Notes: generated from the letters alone by a model not told the origin. Shown: positions 31,801 to 44,918, numbered from the stretch's first letter. The stretch is DNA of 64,000 nucleotides from Davidsoniella eucalypti (GCA_004009845.1 RMBW01000021.1:1-64000); one strand, 5' to 3'. Numbers and translations are program-made.

Positions 31801-31838
31801 ATCTTCATAGCTCTATAGCTCCATAAGATAAATGAATT
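31801..31838. repeat. Short dispersed motif CATAGCTCTATAGCTCCATA (four sites)
   Basis: 31801-31838 and 34351-34388 are identical over TCTTCATAGCTCTATAGCTC and then CATAAGATAAATGAATT. Diverged inverted copies lie at about 5339-5362 and 20873-20897. All are in non-coding AT-rich DNA. Confidence 0.8.
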
Positions 31839-32737
31839 AAAAAAAAAAAAAACAAGGCTAGGGCTATGGTTTGTGGCGTGCCGTGAATTTTCGTCTTATC
31901 TGACATCCTATTGTATCGTTTTCCTCGTTTTGACAGCCCTAAACAAGCATCTGTGTTTATGTGTGAAACAGGTCTCCTATATTTATATTTATTTTTAGGC
32001 TTCATTTTGTGTTTTGTATTATACTGTATAACAAGGTACAAATCTAGCTATAAAAAAAAGGGTCACTCCATATAATGTATATGTATATAGTAAGTTATAC
32101 CTATCTAGGACACGATGTCTTTTTTATGCCGGCTTTCAAAAACTACTTCCAGTTAAAGGGTTTCCTCATTCTAGTGAAGATTATGCAAATAAATTTGCCA
32201 ACCATCTACCCTAAATGAACCTCATTACATCACGGAGTTGGTTATGATGGTGAAAGGCTCTGTAAATACATATCCACATGCCTTCGTTCAAAATTCAGTA
32301 ACTAACTGGCTATTCTCAGCTATGTGTATCGAAAGGTAATGCTAAGGGACTACCTTGAATGGCAGCTACAACAATGGTTATAGAAATTACAGCCAATGAA
32401 TCACATCCCCAAAAGAGTTCACCAGAGTTGAAATGAAATTCCATCTAGTTCATGGTACTAGTGACTTATATAAGGTATTTCAGGCCATCTAGGAGGTTTT
32501 GAAGCACAAGCAAGACAGTTTTACCATTGAAGTGACAAAGCAAAAAATACGAATTATAGTACATTTAAAATTCTTCCATGTGGATAGGAAGACTTAATAG
32601 CCGCGACTTAATCTCATGGAACTTGTATTAGCTCTTGATCCAAGTCTCTCTTTTCTACGTATTAAAAAAGTGAACAATATTTATGACTTAGTAATTACAG
32701 GTGAAGAGAAACGGGTTAAAGCCTACTTTACATAAGA

Positions 32738-32790
32738 GAAGGATCATAGCTAAATGCTGTGACTTTAGTGACTTACCTTACATTTTAGTG
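32738..32790. repeat. Short dispersed motif GCTAAATG(T/C)TGTGACTTTAG (three sites)
   Basis: Copies at 16635-16685, 32738-32790 and, more diverged, 33859-33905. The shared core is AAGGATCATAGCTAAATG, TGTGACTTTAGTGACTTACC. All lie in the same orientation in AT-rich non-coding DNA. Confidence 0.8.
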
Positions 32791-32941
32791 TTTCATATTT
32801 TGGTAAGATTTGTGCCTTCGTAACCATGAGCAACTTCTTTAGTATTTATTTCAGTCTGCAGTAGAGTCTACATTATGTCCTAGTCTGAAGTTACCTAAGT
32901 ACCACTGCCCACCGGGGGTAGTTGCCAGGCGGGGCCGGATA

Positions 32942-35570
32942 TAGTCCAGAAGAGAGTCAGTTAGCATCATAAGTAACATGACTAGCCATCATACTTAATT
33001 TGTATATGTCAAGCTAACATCTCCGTTCTGTCTCAATGTATCTTAATGTTTAGATTGAAATTTGCCACATTATGGCCTTAATATACATAGCTAAGAAAGA
33101 GTAAACACTTAGAGCGCCTTTTTTGGCCAAGAGTCGCTATCTGAGTAACTGACACTAAGTAAAAGGAAGGTCAAGAAGTAACAAAGAGTAGGATACATAG
33201 ATGCAGGTATGTAGAGAAAAGTCAGGGCCTGCTTTTAGAAAGTATGGAGTGACAGAGACTAAAAGAAAGTCAAAGATGGTACTTTATAAGATGTCTATTG
33301 GTATGTACCTATCATAACTAGTTCTCTTTGCATTTCTTGATCTTAGACTTAACTTTTTCGGGGGTTTTTTTCAACTCCTAGCTGCGACTACTAGACACAT
33401 TGATATTGGCTAGAGTAAGCTCCTTTACCCTACTTACTATTTCTACCACTCTACAGTTTGTAGCAATAGACAAGACTATCAAGTAATATTACATCATGGT
33501 CAAAGATTAAGAATTATACCTATATTACATATACCTAAGTATTTGAAAGCCAATTACAGAGACAAATGGTCTGAGAAAGAGAGTAAGAGTATATCAAAAA
33601 CATCAGTAGGTGCTTTTAATTGAAATCTATTTTCTTTTCTTGACTGTGCTGGTGCCTCTACATACATAAATATTGATACTAATCATTCTTCTGTTTGTAG
33701 TCTGTATACTTGCAATGTCATGCAACCTTCATAAGCTCTTGTTTTACATCCCTCTTCTTTTTAATGAATATGTGAACTAGATTTATCAGAAAATAATTGT
33801 CGGCGGGTAGAGAAGGTTTAGAGATGTTTTGGTAATACATGATAATGTGTGTACAAATGTAAGGTCCTTAGCTAAATGTTGTGATTTTAGTGAATTACGG
33901 TACACTTATAGCACATTTTCAGTATTTAATCTTTTTCCTTAGGGCTCCGTATTCCTTTTGCCTTTGCCTTTGCCTTTCCTTTATGTAACACCAGAAGTGT
34001 ATAAGTGTTATCACGTAGTTATGTTTATTCAAATAACCAAAAACAATTTACCAAAGGTGGAAATGGGGTTTATTTGTTATGGAAATACCCTAACCCCTAT
34101 AATGAAAAGAAACACAACTCATGATAAACTCAGGGAATAACGAATATGAAAACACTTTGGGTTTCCACTGTGTTTTCTGTTTTGCTTTTTTTGATCGGAC
34201 CTCCATTATGGGGGGATCTTCGAGGACCATTAGGGTTTCTCGACGTCTAACGATCCACTAGGGTCGGATCCACGTGATCCACATAAAGACGTAAAAGGTT
34301 GAATAAATAACGAATATCAGCAACAAGTGATGTTTAGTCAAGTTAACCTTATCTTCATAGCTCTATAGCTCCATAAGATAAATGAATTTTAAAAAAAAAG
34401 TTATAACCTGTTCCCCGCAGTAAGAAATTACTCGGCACTTGAGAAACAAAATCAAAGCTAACATTGACAGAGCATTCTTGACGTCATAAATTAGCTAGGT
34501 ATCATTTTGAGTCTTATTTTTTAAACAATTAAATTTATATTCGTGGGCATTGCTGTAAATGGGCCATTAGAAAGTGGACCAGTTTTAGTGCTAAGCCATT
34601 ACAACTACACACTACCAAACGCTACTGTATGAATTTATAGTGACTAAGATTGTTGTGTATAATAGGTACTAGGTTCACTTTTATATAATCAAATGATGAA
34701 CAAAATTATGCTTTTCAAAGTAGAAAACAAGCATTTCTCAACTTGCATGACACCTAATTAGTAACTAAATAACAATTAATAAATAAAAAATAAAAAAAAA
34801 CCAACTAACATACATAACTATAGTTAAGCTGTAATAGCTTATAAGACATAAGCCGTTCAGTTACAAAAACTATCCGGTTAGAATCTGAGACTCCATCTTA
34901 AAGGATAGACTAGAGTATACAAACTTTACAGCACTGCTGAAGCCACACTCCGCGACAAGTCCTCGTCAATTTAGAACATACATATATACATACAAACTTT
35001 ATCACAACGTCTTTACCTAATATGAACTTCGTATTTGGAATGTATATAGCTAATCTGAGTGTGTTGTTTCTTAAATGAATTTACACCTCAGACTACGTGA
35101 TAGACTCCTTTGTGTTCCTAGTTGCGGAGGTAAAAAGATCGCAGACATCTAGTATAGGGCGCAGAGAGGCTAATTATAGTTGTTAATAGATGGGTTAATA
35201 GTTAATATTGGAAAGTAAAAGTCTATTCTTGTAAAGAATATGTATAGTTACAGAACATGAAATTAAATCATGATAAAGTCTAGAGATGTGTAAAGTCCAG
35301 GAGGAAAAAACAATAAAGTACATAAAAGAGTGCCAACAGGGTCCAGGCTAACAATGCCCTGTAGTGACAAAAAGCAAAAAAAACAAAGGAGAAGATAGGA
35401 AAGATCATCATTATCATTGTGTCAAGTATGTACAGGCGACGGATGAGATGGGGGAGAAGAAATTGACAAGAGAGTTGAGAGTCAGAAACAGAGACTCTAG
35501 TATGTGGCAACTCTGAAAGAAAAAAAGAAAAGAAAAAAAGAAAAGAAAAAAAGTGTGTATGTGAAGGCTT
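32942..35570. other. AT-rich gene-free stretch
   Basis: No supported gene. It holds a hexamer run (TTTGCC)4 at about 33957-33979, repeat copies at 33859, 34264 and 34351, and a purine/pyrimidine-biased (GAAAA)n-like tract at 35517-35553 just after the fungalysin stop. Confidence 0.5.
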
Positions 35571-37551
35571 TTAGCAGGCGTGGTCGGGGATGACGAACGA
35601 CTCGGTGCGTTCCAAGGCGGCAGCCTTAGCACCCTTACCCAGGCCGCGCTTGGCAAAGGCAGTCCAGAGAGCGCACTTGTTAGCACCACCGGTCAGAGCC
35701 TTGTCGGCATCGAGGATGGCGTCACGGGCAGAGACGAAGTCGGGGTTACAGGGCTGCAGAGCCATACCGTCCAGGACCAGCTTCATTGCCAGGAACTTGC
35801 CGTCGGTGGGAACACCATCTACAAAGACAGGCTCGAAGGTCTCGGGGTGGCCGTGCTTTTCAATCAAGTTCCAGGCGACCTCATACAGAATGGTGGCCCA
35901 GACAGTGCCGATGGCGTGGGAACCCTGGAAGATGAGGTTGTTGACGCTCTTGTAGGTGTATGGGTTTCTGTCCATAGAGGTGGAGTACTTGTAAGCACGG
36001 ATACCGGCCTCGTTGTTGTAGACCCAGTCACCTATGGCGTAGTCGGCCTCCCGAGTGTCGGTCTTCTTTAGGCGCAGAGCAGTGGCCATGAAGTCACCCC
36101 AGCCCTCATCCATACTACTGGCCTCATAGGTGGACAGGCAGCCAGAGTTGGCGGGACCACCAGTCAGACGGTTGGTCAGACCATGAGTGTACTCGTGGAT
36201 GATGACACCGGCATCGAAAGCGCAGTCACGCATGGGGGTGGCAGTGTTCCATAGATACATGCGCATGCGGGGGTTGTGGCCATCGGGAGGAGTGGCAAAG
36301 TTGGCGTTGTTGTAGCCAGAGCCGTCCTGGGCGTTAAGGATAACATAGTCACCACTCTCACCACCCTTACCGTTGTTGTTGGCCTGGAAGTTGCCGGCCT
36401 CCTCGTTGAAACCGAGAGTGTACAGCAGATCGTGGTACTTGTTGCTGGTGTAGAATAGCTGAGTGATGGAGGCTTTGCGGTACGAGTCGGTGTCGGCCAT
36501 GGAGGGGTCGTAGGGGTACTGGAATTTCAGGTCATTTTGGTGAGGACGGTAGTTGTCAACATACTCGTCTTCACCATCAGGGTTTACCTGGGCAATGCCG
36601 TTGTTACCCTCTGTGGTGCTAGTCAGGCCGGCATCGGGGCCCATACCGTGCCAGGTGAAGGGGCTGGCCACCTTGTTCCAGGGGTCAGTTTCCACGACAC
36701 GGGAGCCCTCTTCAGGGTCGTTGACCTCACCCCAAGGGTAGACCTCGTAGGTAGCGACATCTGAAACATAGTCTACAACACCGTGAACTATGGTGTTGGT
36801 GGTAGCGTCAACATACGTCAGCAGCCAGTTGTCAACAATATCGGTCTCAACTCTCCAGGAGAGAGCCAGAGTACCGTCCTCATGCTGGATGTAGACCAGC
36901 TTGGCCTCAGGGTTATTCTGTACACCAGTAGCACCAGTGATGGTGTAGTCCTGCTCGGAGTTCTGCTCGACCTTGGCATTGGAGACCTCGACATCGAGGC
37001 CGAGAGTGCTGATAGCACCGTTTAGAGCATCGATAGGCTCGGAGACGTCACGACGGTTGAGAGTGGGAATCTCGCCGTTGAAGAAGGAGTTACCGAATGA
37101 GAAGATAGTGCCATCAGCGCCAACCTGTAGAGTGTGTTAGTATGTATCAAAAGAGAGTAGATATTAGGAGAAGAGGGCTAACACTTACATTGACATTGAA
37201 ATCACCGTTGTCCAGGTCCAGACCGTTGATGGTTTGGCGGAAGTGAACATGGGCGATACCGTTGGTACCGACGTAGTGGTCCCCAACCAGGCGAAAGGTA
37301 GCGTGAGGAGCAGCAGCCTTCACCAGATCGGTAGCAATATCGACGTAGCTGGAACCACGCTTCACGATGGAGGAAACGAGCGAGCTAGTCGAGGTCTTGA
37401 AGGTGTCGACATAAGAAGACTTGGAAGGCATGCGGAAAGCGCTTACATCAACACCACGCTTGGCGACGTGAACGTCATTGGCGCGGCGAGAAGGGTGGGC
37501 ACTGACAGACAGAGCCTGAGTGAGAAGACTGAGAGCAACGACAGACTTCAT
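35571..37551 (-). CDS. Fungalysin, extracellular metalloprotease M36, 638 aa
   Basis: Exon 1 is 37551-37189 and exon 2 is 37124-35571; the 64-bp intron has donor GTAAGT and acceptor CTACAG. The protein starts [20 protein letters not shown], a signal peptide, followed by a long propeptide of the FTP/PepSY type (residues about 20-245, with [20 protein letters not shown]). The catalytic domain has the zinc site [10 protein letters not shown] near residue 430 and the third ligand in [10 protein letters not shown] near 460. Length and motif spacing match complete Aspergillus-type fungalysins of about 634 residues, so the gene looks intact. The product is a secreted zinc endopeptidase that is autocatalytically processed and degrades external protein. 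Confidence 0.97.
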
Positions 37552-37739
37552 TGTGAAAGATTGTAGTAGAATCAAAAAGAGGTGTCAAGCAAGTGAATGG
37601 TTGGCAGCAAAAGAGAGTGATAGTACGGAAAGATCTCGTGAATGAATGACTGGACCGGAACTAGCGAGTGAAGGACTGTGAGGCCTGAGAGGGGTGAGGA
37701 GTAAAGGAAAGAAAAATAGCCTTTGGAGCAGGAATCTGT

Positions 37740-37797
37740 TTCCTTTTATTCTCAAAGCCGGGCTGCGATTCCTTTTATTCTCATTGCCGGACTGCGA
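37740..37797 (-). promoter_or_regulatory. 29-bp direct duplication upstream of fungalysin
   Basis: Two adjacent units, 37740-37768 and 37769-37797, share TTCCTTTTATTCTCA and GCCGG(G/A)CTGCGA, 26 of 29 bases identical. On the gene strand each has GAATAAAAGGAA, a TATA-like core, 190-245 bp before the ATG. Function is inferred from position only. Confidence 0.6.
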
Positions 37798-39704
37798 TTT
37801 GAAGCTTAAGATTCCATAGCCACGATATGAGGTCATCAGAGTATGCCAGCCAAACAGTACGTGACCAGACTTGACATTAAGAGAGCAAAGGGCTGATGCC
37901 CAGAGACGGCCATTGCTCAGTCTCTATCTAGCATCCGGCTATATTGCGCAACCAAGCTTGGACGAAGATAACAATGCTTCCCAGTCAGTACTCAAAGTCA
38001 ACTACTAAACTTCCAAGTTGAGCTAAGTTGATCGGTGCTACGCCAGGTCTGCTATACTAGGCTCTATAGCCGCAAGCACTATATACTGACAAAGTCTAAT
38101 ATACACCATCAACAGAATAAGTCAGTGCTTTTGGATGGCTCAGCCAAGACCTATCCAGGGCTGGTTTTCCGTTTCCCGTCGGCTCAAGCTTCTCGATCAG
38201 GAAGCTGATAGTGCTTTGCCTTGCCCTACACGGTGTTATGTGCAGGCTCGTCCACACCACAGTGACAATAAGAGTAGCCGATATGTTCTTACTATGTACA
38301 CATAGTAACTTAACTGTCGGGGTCAGGTTGCTAGTTGTACTTGCATTATACTAGTATGCAGCTAAAATCAGATTTGGCGTACCACATAACAAGAAGGCCA
38401 AACTTCCGCTGTCCTTCGAGTTCTTCTACTCTTGGCAGGAACTGTGTAGGGAACATACACAGCTGGAAGGTCCGTGACTATGCTCGAGCTTCTTTGGTGC
38501 TCGATTAGGGAATATCATTTTGTGTTGAGATGGACTTGACTAGCAAATTAGGACATCTTGAGTGGAGCTAGTCAACTTCGAAACAATCATGCATTGTGTG
38601 CAGAAACCATGCTGGCAACTTCCCCGCTGTCAGAATGAGCCAAGATGAGATGCCAAGTCTGTAGAGGTTCCGGGTTCCCATTTAAGCAGGCAGATAAGAA
38701 ACCACTAACAGGCTGTTTACAAAATCTTTTGTTTGTAACGATGAATAGGAAAGTCGCAATTGTTTGCAGCTATCACCTAATAAGGCTGACGATCAATCAA
38801 TTGCACCATCCTATTCAGTAAAGCCTATAGTATGGCTACATACTACATCAGCTCTCGTTTTCCAACGCACTGGCCGCCTTGTCCTCGATGTTTTGGACAA
38901 GGGAGAAATATAGCAAGCTAGGCTAGTGCTTTAGTTAATCTAATCATGTCAGTTCAGCATACGAGCAGCTACGAGATCTGTCGGGTTCAGATGTAGGAAG
39001 CAGATTCCGTGCCAGTAGACTGCCGCGGATCGAGTGCCGAGATGGATAGTTCATGTACCGCCACATCCAAATGATTTCCTCTCAGGCCATCTTGGACATA
39101 GAAGTAATCAACTCCAGGATGTATGCGTAGAGTCTGAACACGGTGTGTTGGGCCCAGTGCTCTCTCCTTCTTGATTTGATGCCCTGGGACAAATGTCTCT
39201 GATGGAGCTAATAGTTGATGTTTGGAAGCTGGCATACATGGCAGCAATGGCTATCGTGGATTTTCAGACCATCGATCGGCAGAATGGCATCTTCTGTTTT
39301 TCTGGCAGCCTTGGGATTGCATTAGTAGGTAAACAAATAGAAGAGGGAGGTCGCAAAAGCACATACCTAATAGAGGGAGATCCATGGAAGGATATTGCGA
39401 AGCCTGAGGACCATGGACAATTACTAAACGTGGAACTCTAGCAGACTCCGGCAGAGGAAATCCATGAGATAGCGGCGATAAAGGCGTTATTTCAGACCAC
39501 AGAATAGCGGGTCCCGGGAGGTGATCTTTCCGGGATCTGCCCCGCAAGTTGGTATCTAGTAAACACCTGGCGTCGACGAAATGCAGCCTAGTATTTTTGG
39601 CCAACTAGTGCCGCTTGAAGGCGGAAGTGCGAATGCCAGAGTCCTTTCTAAGTCAGGCCGACATAGTAGATGAAGTAGGAGGGAAGGCTGGTTGACTAAG
39701 CAGA

Positions 39705-39845
39705 TTTGATTTGATTATATTTAGCGTCTACCTAAATCACTAAGATCATACGACGCCGGATTGGTTACCGGACAGAAATTTCAAGTCCTCCGCTCGAAAA
39801 CCCCAATAGCTTTGTATGTGCCACCGTCCCCTAGCCCCGAATAAC
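39705..39845 (+). repeat. ~150-bp dispersed repeat, intact copy
   Basis: It runs from GATTTGATTATATTTAGCGT to CCGTCCCCTAGCCC and matches the inverted copy at 21785-21925 over the full length. An AACAAATACAAAAAAAAA tail follows, similar to the tail at 6740-6775. Confidence 0.85.
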
Positions 39846-42800
39846 TAGTAGTCCATACCTCCACAGCAGCAAAAACAAATACAAAAAAAAAGAACATACC
39901 TTCTTCTTCGACCCACTCTATGGTGTGCCTTTTATCTTTCTAGTCTATCACTTCCTCAATATCGTTCAATATACAGTACATAGTACTGCAAACGATTCGG
40001 ATCTAGGCTGTTTTTCTTGATAGGTGTTGTCGCCTAAAACTGACAGCTGCTTGGGAATTTCGTATGTAAGACGATAAAAGTAGGCTGGTTTCGGTAGTAT
40101 GCCGTCATATTACGGAGAAATAGTAGTCGGAAGACGTTGGTAGAACAAAGTTAGCCCAATTTGTATACATATGTGCTACAAGCTGAAAGCTATGCACATA
40201 AGATTTGATCCTCCTTCGTTTAACTTGGACGTCTCGAGAATAGGGACACATCTGTTTTTTGGTCTAAAAGATTATATGATATCTTGGATTTATTCTATTT
40301 TTCTATCGTACTTTGCAAATTATTATGAGTTACGTATCAACATACAAAATGGCAGAGATATTCAATAAATCAGACAGTTGAGGATTACTAAATAGACCAC
40401 AGAGCCGATGGCCTGATATTATTATCGTGATCTGGTCATCGGTTAGCAAAAAAAATCCATAAAAGGACGAAGTATTCTAGATTGTCACATCTTTATTCCT
40501 TGACATTCCGAACATTGGAGTAGATTTCTTGGCGTTGGTCGTTACCCCATATCTTCTAGATAGGGAATATGCACTGAAGTACATCATGGATGTTCTATAA
40601 TGCCAAGCTAACGCCAAGCCTTTTCTTCATTGTGTTCGAGCTGCCAGAAGTTTTCTTGTCTCCCCTCTGAGCCTCATATTGCAGTTTGATCGATCCAATG
40701 CCAAGACGATGTATATTAAAGTATGCCGCTAGAAGAAGAGAGAGGAACACAAAGAGGCTCAGGGAGGCAACATGTACATATATAATTTCTTGGCATTTTT
40801 TCAGATGGTCAAGCAAGACAGTTGAGCCGCAAAACTTGAAGTTGATAGTTAGTGGGCTTATATATGGACGTCTATATGTACATACATCAATGGGGTTAAG
40901 GACAAGGGAAGAGGGGAAATCTTAAGCCAAGGTGTTCGTACAACAACGGTGACCGTAACCACTACCACAACTGATGCCAATGGCAATGTCAGTATCATTG
41001 CTATGCCATTGGTTCGATCTAGTGGCAACTTCAGTTGTAGCATAGGCTGTTCTTTTTGACTTAGACCATGTCTTGTGGCGATCGACACCACAAAGAAAAT
41101 TGAAATGAGATGCGGAGAAAACAGCAAAATGTGACTTTATAGGAATGCTAGATCCTCGAGGAGCTATGGATGTAACAGGAGAAAAAGAACCTTGTAGTCA
41201 AGCTAGCCAGGAAAGAAATGACGGCGAGTTACGTGTTTTGGCTCGAGTTTTCCAACGGACAGTACAACTAGACATTGAAAGTGCCATCATGTTCACGATT
41301 TAGCCACAGAATCATGCCCATGTTTCTTTGATTGCTACTATGCATGTAATGGTAGAGGAGCTGTTCTGGATGTCAGACAGGGCGAGACCTGTACTCGCAC
41401 GAAATACGATGGCGATGGAGGACTACTGTATGAGTATGAGATTAGACATTAACAAGGAACGATACGATGAGATCTCCGAGCCTGGTTTCTTTGTTTGGCC
41501 TTCTCCATTTTTGTCTCTTTCTCTCTTCTTCTAAAGCCCATGCTGAGGATCGTTGGTTCGCGGCATACCTTTGCTACCTTTAATATTGAGTCTGGACTAG
41601 TCAAGATTCACGCCTTTCATCGACTAGTTTGTCACACCTACAACAGGCCAGCAGTTGCTTATTAATATATCGGAGTTCTGTGGTCCGTATATCGGTCTCT
41701 TTTTCTAACGAAAGACTATAGTTAATTGTGATAAATAATGGCTTCACGCCGATCAATTTTGAGCTTAGGTAAGTATGTAAGCATATATGCCGCTATATCA
41801 CATATGAATACACTAAGTTCCAACGGTAAGAAATTAGCTCGAAAGGTTTTTGAAAATAAAAGACAAAAGCAAAAGCCTGGCGACAGTAGACGGACATTTA
41901 CGTGTCACATAAGTCACTTCATGATAGCTCGGATCATCCATTCGACAAGTCAAAGACACTGAGCGATTAAGGATCTGCAAAAGAGAGTCAGTAGGAGCAA
42001 ATCTCAGATCCAAACTCAGCAAATACAACCACCAACGAAGAATTGTGTATCAGTCACATGTGACACATGGAATGCCATATAGCGTAGATGTCTGTGTACT
42101 TTGTGAAAGATAGGGTGACCAACCGCGAGCTTAAGGGCCGTGTGGCAAGCAGAGTTTTCCTGGTGTAAAGAGGTCGATCAAGCAAAATGGTCATACGGCG
42201 TAGCGTCCCTTATTCCTTGTGGCTGCTGATATAATGTAGCTAGTTAGGTGAGTGACTCAAACTATCCAAGTAGTGCCGTACAACTATACAACTATACAAC
42301 TATCTGTATATCGCCGGTCTCGACTACCCGGATGCAACAAGGACAGAATATGTGGTGAGATGGCTGTAGTAATGTGTGTCGTACCCTGGAAATACCACGT
42401 TAAAGAGCCCGCTACGACTCTTTTCTCTTCTCTATCTAGGATTTCCAACGGCCTGACAGCGTCAAAGCAGCAGCCGGGTTCTTTTTCCTTTGCTCTCCCT
42501 ACACTCCATGGCGCCTTTGTTGAGCTATCCCCCGTACTAGCATCAGTACAACTATATGTATATCTGTATCTTATGTAGCGCTATCTCCTCTAGCCCGGAC
42601 TATGCTATGTATTGCTCAAGGTTATAGCCGGATATCTTGATGCTACGGACGCGTGTCACGCAAACCAGAATCGACCGAGTCTAGCGCATTGGTGTGATGC
42701 AATATTACAAACAACCCGAGCGCCCAAAGAGCGACTGAAGAAAAGATTTTAACCGCGGTCGTTTCGTGGTCTACAGATATAATCTGTAATTATAAACGCG

Positions 42801-43650
42801 GGGAAGAACGGCAGTGCTAGTAAACAAAGTTTTGCTTTTAGTTGCTAATATAAAAAAAAGAATAAAAATGAGTCCTACAGGCTACAGGTGACCGTTTGCT
42901 CTCTGAAACTCGAGACTCTAGTACTTATCTTGATTCTTTATACCGGGCTTCGGCCGGTAGAGAAAAGGTCGTCTTACTGATGTTGAAATAAGCCTCGACA
43001 TATTACTGAACTCAGTCCTACCGTAGGAGGAACCGAGCGATTGTAGGGCGCTACGACGACTGAAGACAGTGCTGTAGCGTTTCTGTAGATGTTGAAGACG
43101 AAGGTTATACGTATGCCGATGTTATTAGTATGTGTACAGGTCGATTTTCCCTGGTATCTTTTTTTCTTTTTACAGCGTCGTATTGCTTCTTGTTTTTCTA
43201 CAGCGGAAAAGCACGTTTATTTTTACTGGGAATATACGAACCAACCAGAACCAAGATCGTAGGGCGTAAAAAACCGAACTTGGCCCATCGATCGTAACGT
43301 AATTCAGCCAGTTTAGCCATCTCAGATCCGCAAAGCCCAAGCACAAGACAAACCTGCTGATCTACCTTTTTTTCTTTTTTTTCAAGGGCTCGTATGACTG
43401 CCTGTAACCCCGCTTACCCTTGACAATCACACATGTACTTGTTCTTTGCACTCTTGTGTATTTATGAAGCGAGGACCAAGATAGTGGCCTAGCCTCCTAT
43501 GTTTCTTCTGCTGTGATATGCTATGCCACGTTGTGCTGTGCTGTTCCGACTATGCAGTTTGGCCAACTCTCACCGCCTTGCTTGCCTTCTTCCCCTTCTT
43601 GTTCTCCTCCTTCTTCATATATCTTATATTGTGTATACCCGTAACCCAAC

Positions 43651-43746
43651 AATGTCTGACCCCTTCCCGTCTGTCTCTCCTCCTACTATCAAGACCCATT
43701 CGTCTAGTGTCTATCCACGTTCTTTCGCTTCGTCATTGTGCGGCTA
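43651..43746 (+). CDS. Possible short or broken gene
   Basis: ATG at 43651 (ACAATGTCTGAC) follows a CT-rich leader and reads MSDPFPSVSPPTIKTHSSSV to a TAG after 31 codons. Protein-like text continues in other frames on both sides of the stop. There is no signal peptide or known motif. It could be a degraded gene front, a small peptide gene or chance. Confidence 0.2.
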
Positions 43747-44817
43747 GTGTTCAAGATGATGTCTAGGTTGCATTGTTTCTTCCTCTGGCTCCTCTGGATG
43801 CAGCTTGGTCTGTAGAAGTCTGCATACATAGAAATGGCCATGGCCTCTGTTTTCCATGTAAGACATATATGACCGTTCTATTTTCCTGCACGAAAACAGA
43901 TGGGAATTCAGCTGGGGTTCGTGCAGCTTCGCTTGTCTTGTAGCTGCCATTCTTAGTGCTGGTCCTGTTGCTAGTCCGGACGTGTCAAGAACAGGCTCTG
44001 ATAGCTACTAGAGGATAACTGTATAGTTGAGATGAATAGTGGTGAACAGCAAGCAAGATCATACAGCATATTGGCAGGTAGTCGTTGCCTAGTATATTGA
44101 TATAGCTAACTAGATTGTAATTTTGTTTTTCTTTTTTTTTTCTCTTCTTCTTTTTTTCTTTTTTTCCTTGGACATGACTAGTCACATCTCATGGAATTCA
44201 TAGATAAACAAAGACATATGTATACAAGAAGACCAAAATAGATAAAATACCACTAATTAAACTAGCTAGCTGGTGCTCTTCCAGCTTGCTCGTTGCTCGT
44301 CCAGCCGGAGTCTTATTTGGAGACGATGCCGGAGCTTTGCACTGTTCGGTTTTGGCATTGAGATAACAGAGTTGGAGTAAGCTTCAGTGGGATTCACACG
44401 CTGGACCAAGTGGATCGAGTGCCGTTGAGCCATTAGAATATGATGGAAAAGTCATGTACATTACATGTGCAGTCTGCTTTGCTTAGTCAGACACTATCAT
44501 ATTGCCTTATACCACTTATCACACAATAGTAATACGATTATGTACCGTCAGCTCCATCGGCCACCTTTGGCGTAGTAGGCAAGCTGCTTGCAAAGGAAAC
44601 TAAAAAAGTATAAAAGATGTCGAGAGCACCGACTTCCTGTCCCGGTGTTGTTACGCTTTCAGTCTTGCCCCCTCCTTCTTCCCGCGCGATATTTCCTGAT
44701 TTATTCTACCTTGGTCTCTATTTCTCAAGGGTCGATTTTTTCCTTTTAGTGTTATATCCCCATCAACGTAGCGGCACCTGTATTTCCATATCCGTCGAGT
44801 AAAAGGGCGGCTCCATT

Positions 44818-44827
44818 CCTATAAAGC
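44818..44827 (+). promoter_or_regulatory. TATA-like box of the carboxylate permease gene
   Basis: CCTATAAAGC lies about 100 bp before the ATG at 44919, followed by a CT-rich leader (CTTCTCTCTTCACC). Confidence 0.45.
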
Positions 44828-44918
44828 ACTTAGCCAGAGCCCCCATCCAACCCTTCTCTCTTCACCCGCTATATCTCCTTCTACTTCATTAATATCAGCT
44901 TTCATATTCGTCTTCATC

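Larger units (their letters stand above)
31266..32939. mobile_element. Non-autonomous DNA element with perfect 36-bp TIRs and TA flanks
   Basis: 31266-31301 reads TCCGGCCCCGCCTGGCAACT then ACCCCCGGTGGGCAGT; 32904-32939 is its exact reverse complement. The outer flanks are TA on both sides (31264-31265 and 32940-32941), as left by Tc1/mariner-type insertion. The 1,674-bp interior is AT-rich and has no transposase-like frame. It contains a 9+9 palindrome (CCCAAACTC AA GAGTTTGGG, 31490-31509), one copy of the CATAGCTCTATAGCTCCATA motif at 31807 and one of the GCTAAATG(T/C)TGTGACTTTAG motif at 32748. Confidence 0.82.
37798..44800. other. Seven-kilobase stretch with no convincing gene
   Basis: It holds the intact dispersed repeat at 39705-39845, a moderately coding-like minus frame at 39251-39604, a Thr-rich plus frame near 40928-41060 (TTTVTVTTTTTDANGNVSI), a 10-bp (ACAACTATAC) run at 42283-42304, and a short ATG frame at 43651-43746 behind a CT-rich leader. 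None of these carries a recognised domain. Confidence 0.45.

Noticed and set aside
39251..39604. 117-codon minus ORF and adjacent frame at 38987-39247
   Set aside because: Composition is somewhat coding-like but no motif could be recognised and the frames are interrupted.
40928..41060. Thr-rich plus frame (TTTVTVTTTTTDANGN)
   Set aside because: Low-complexity, short, without a start codon in context.
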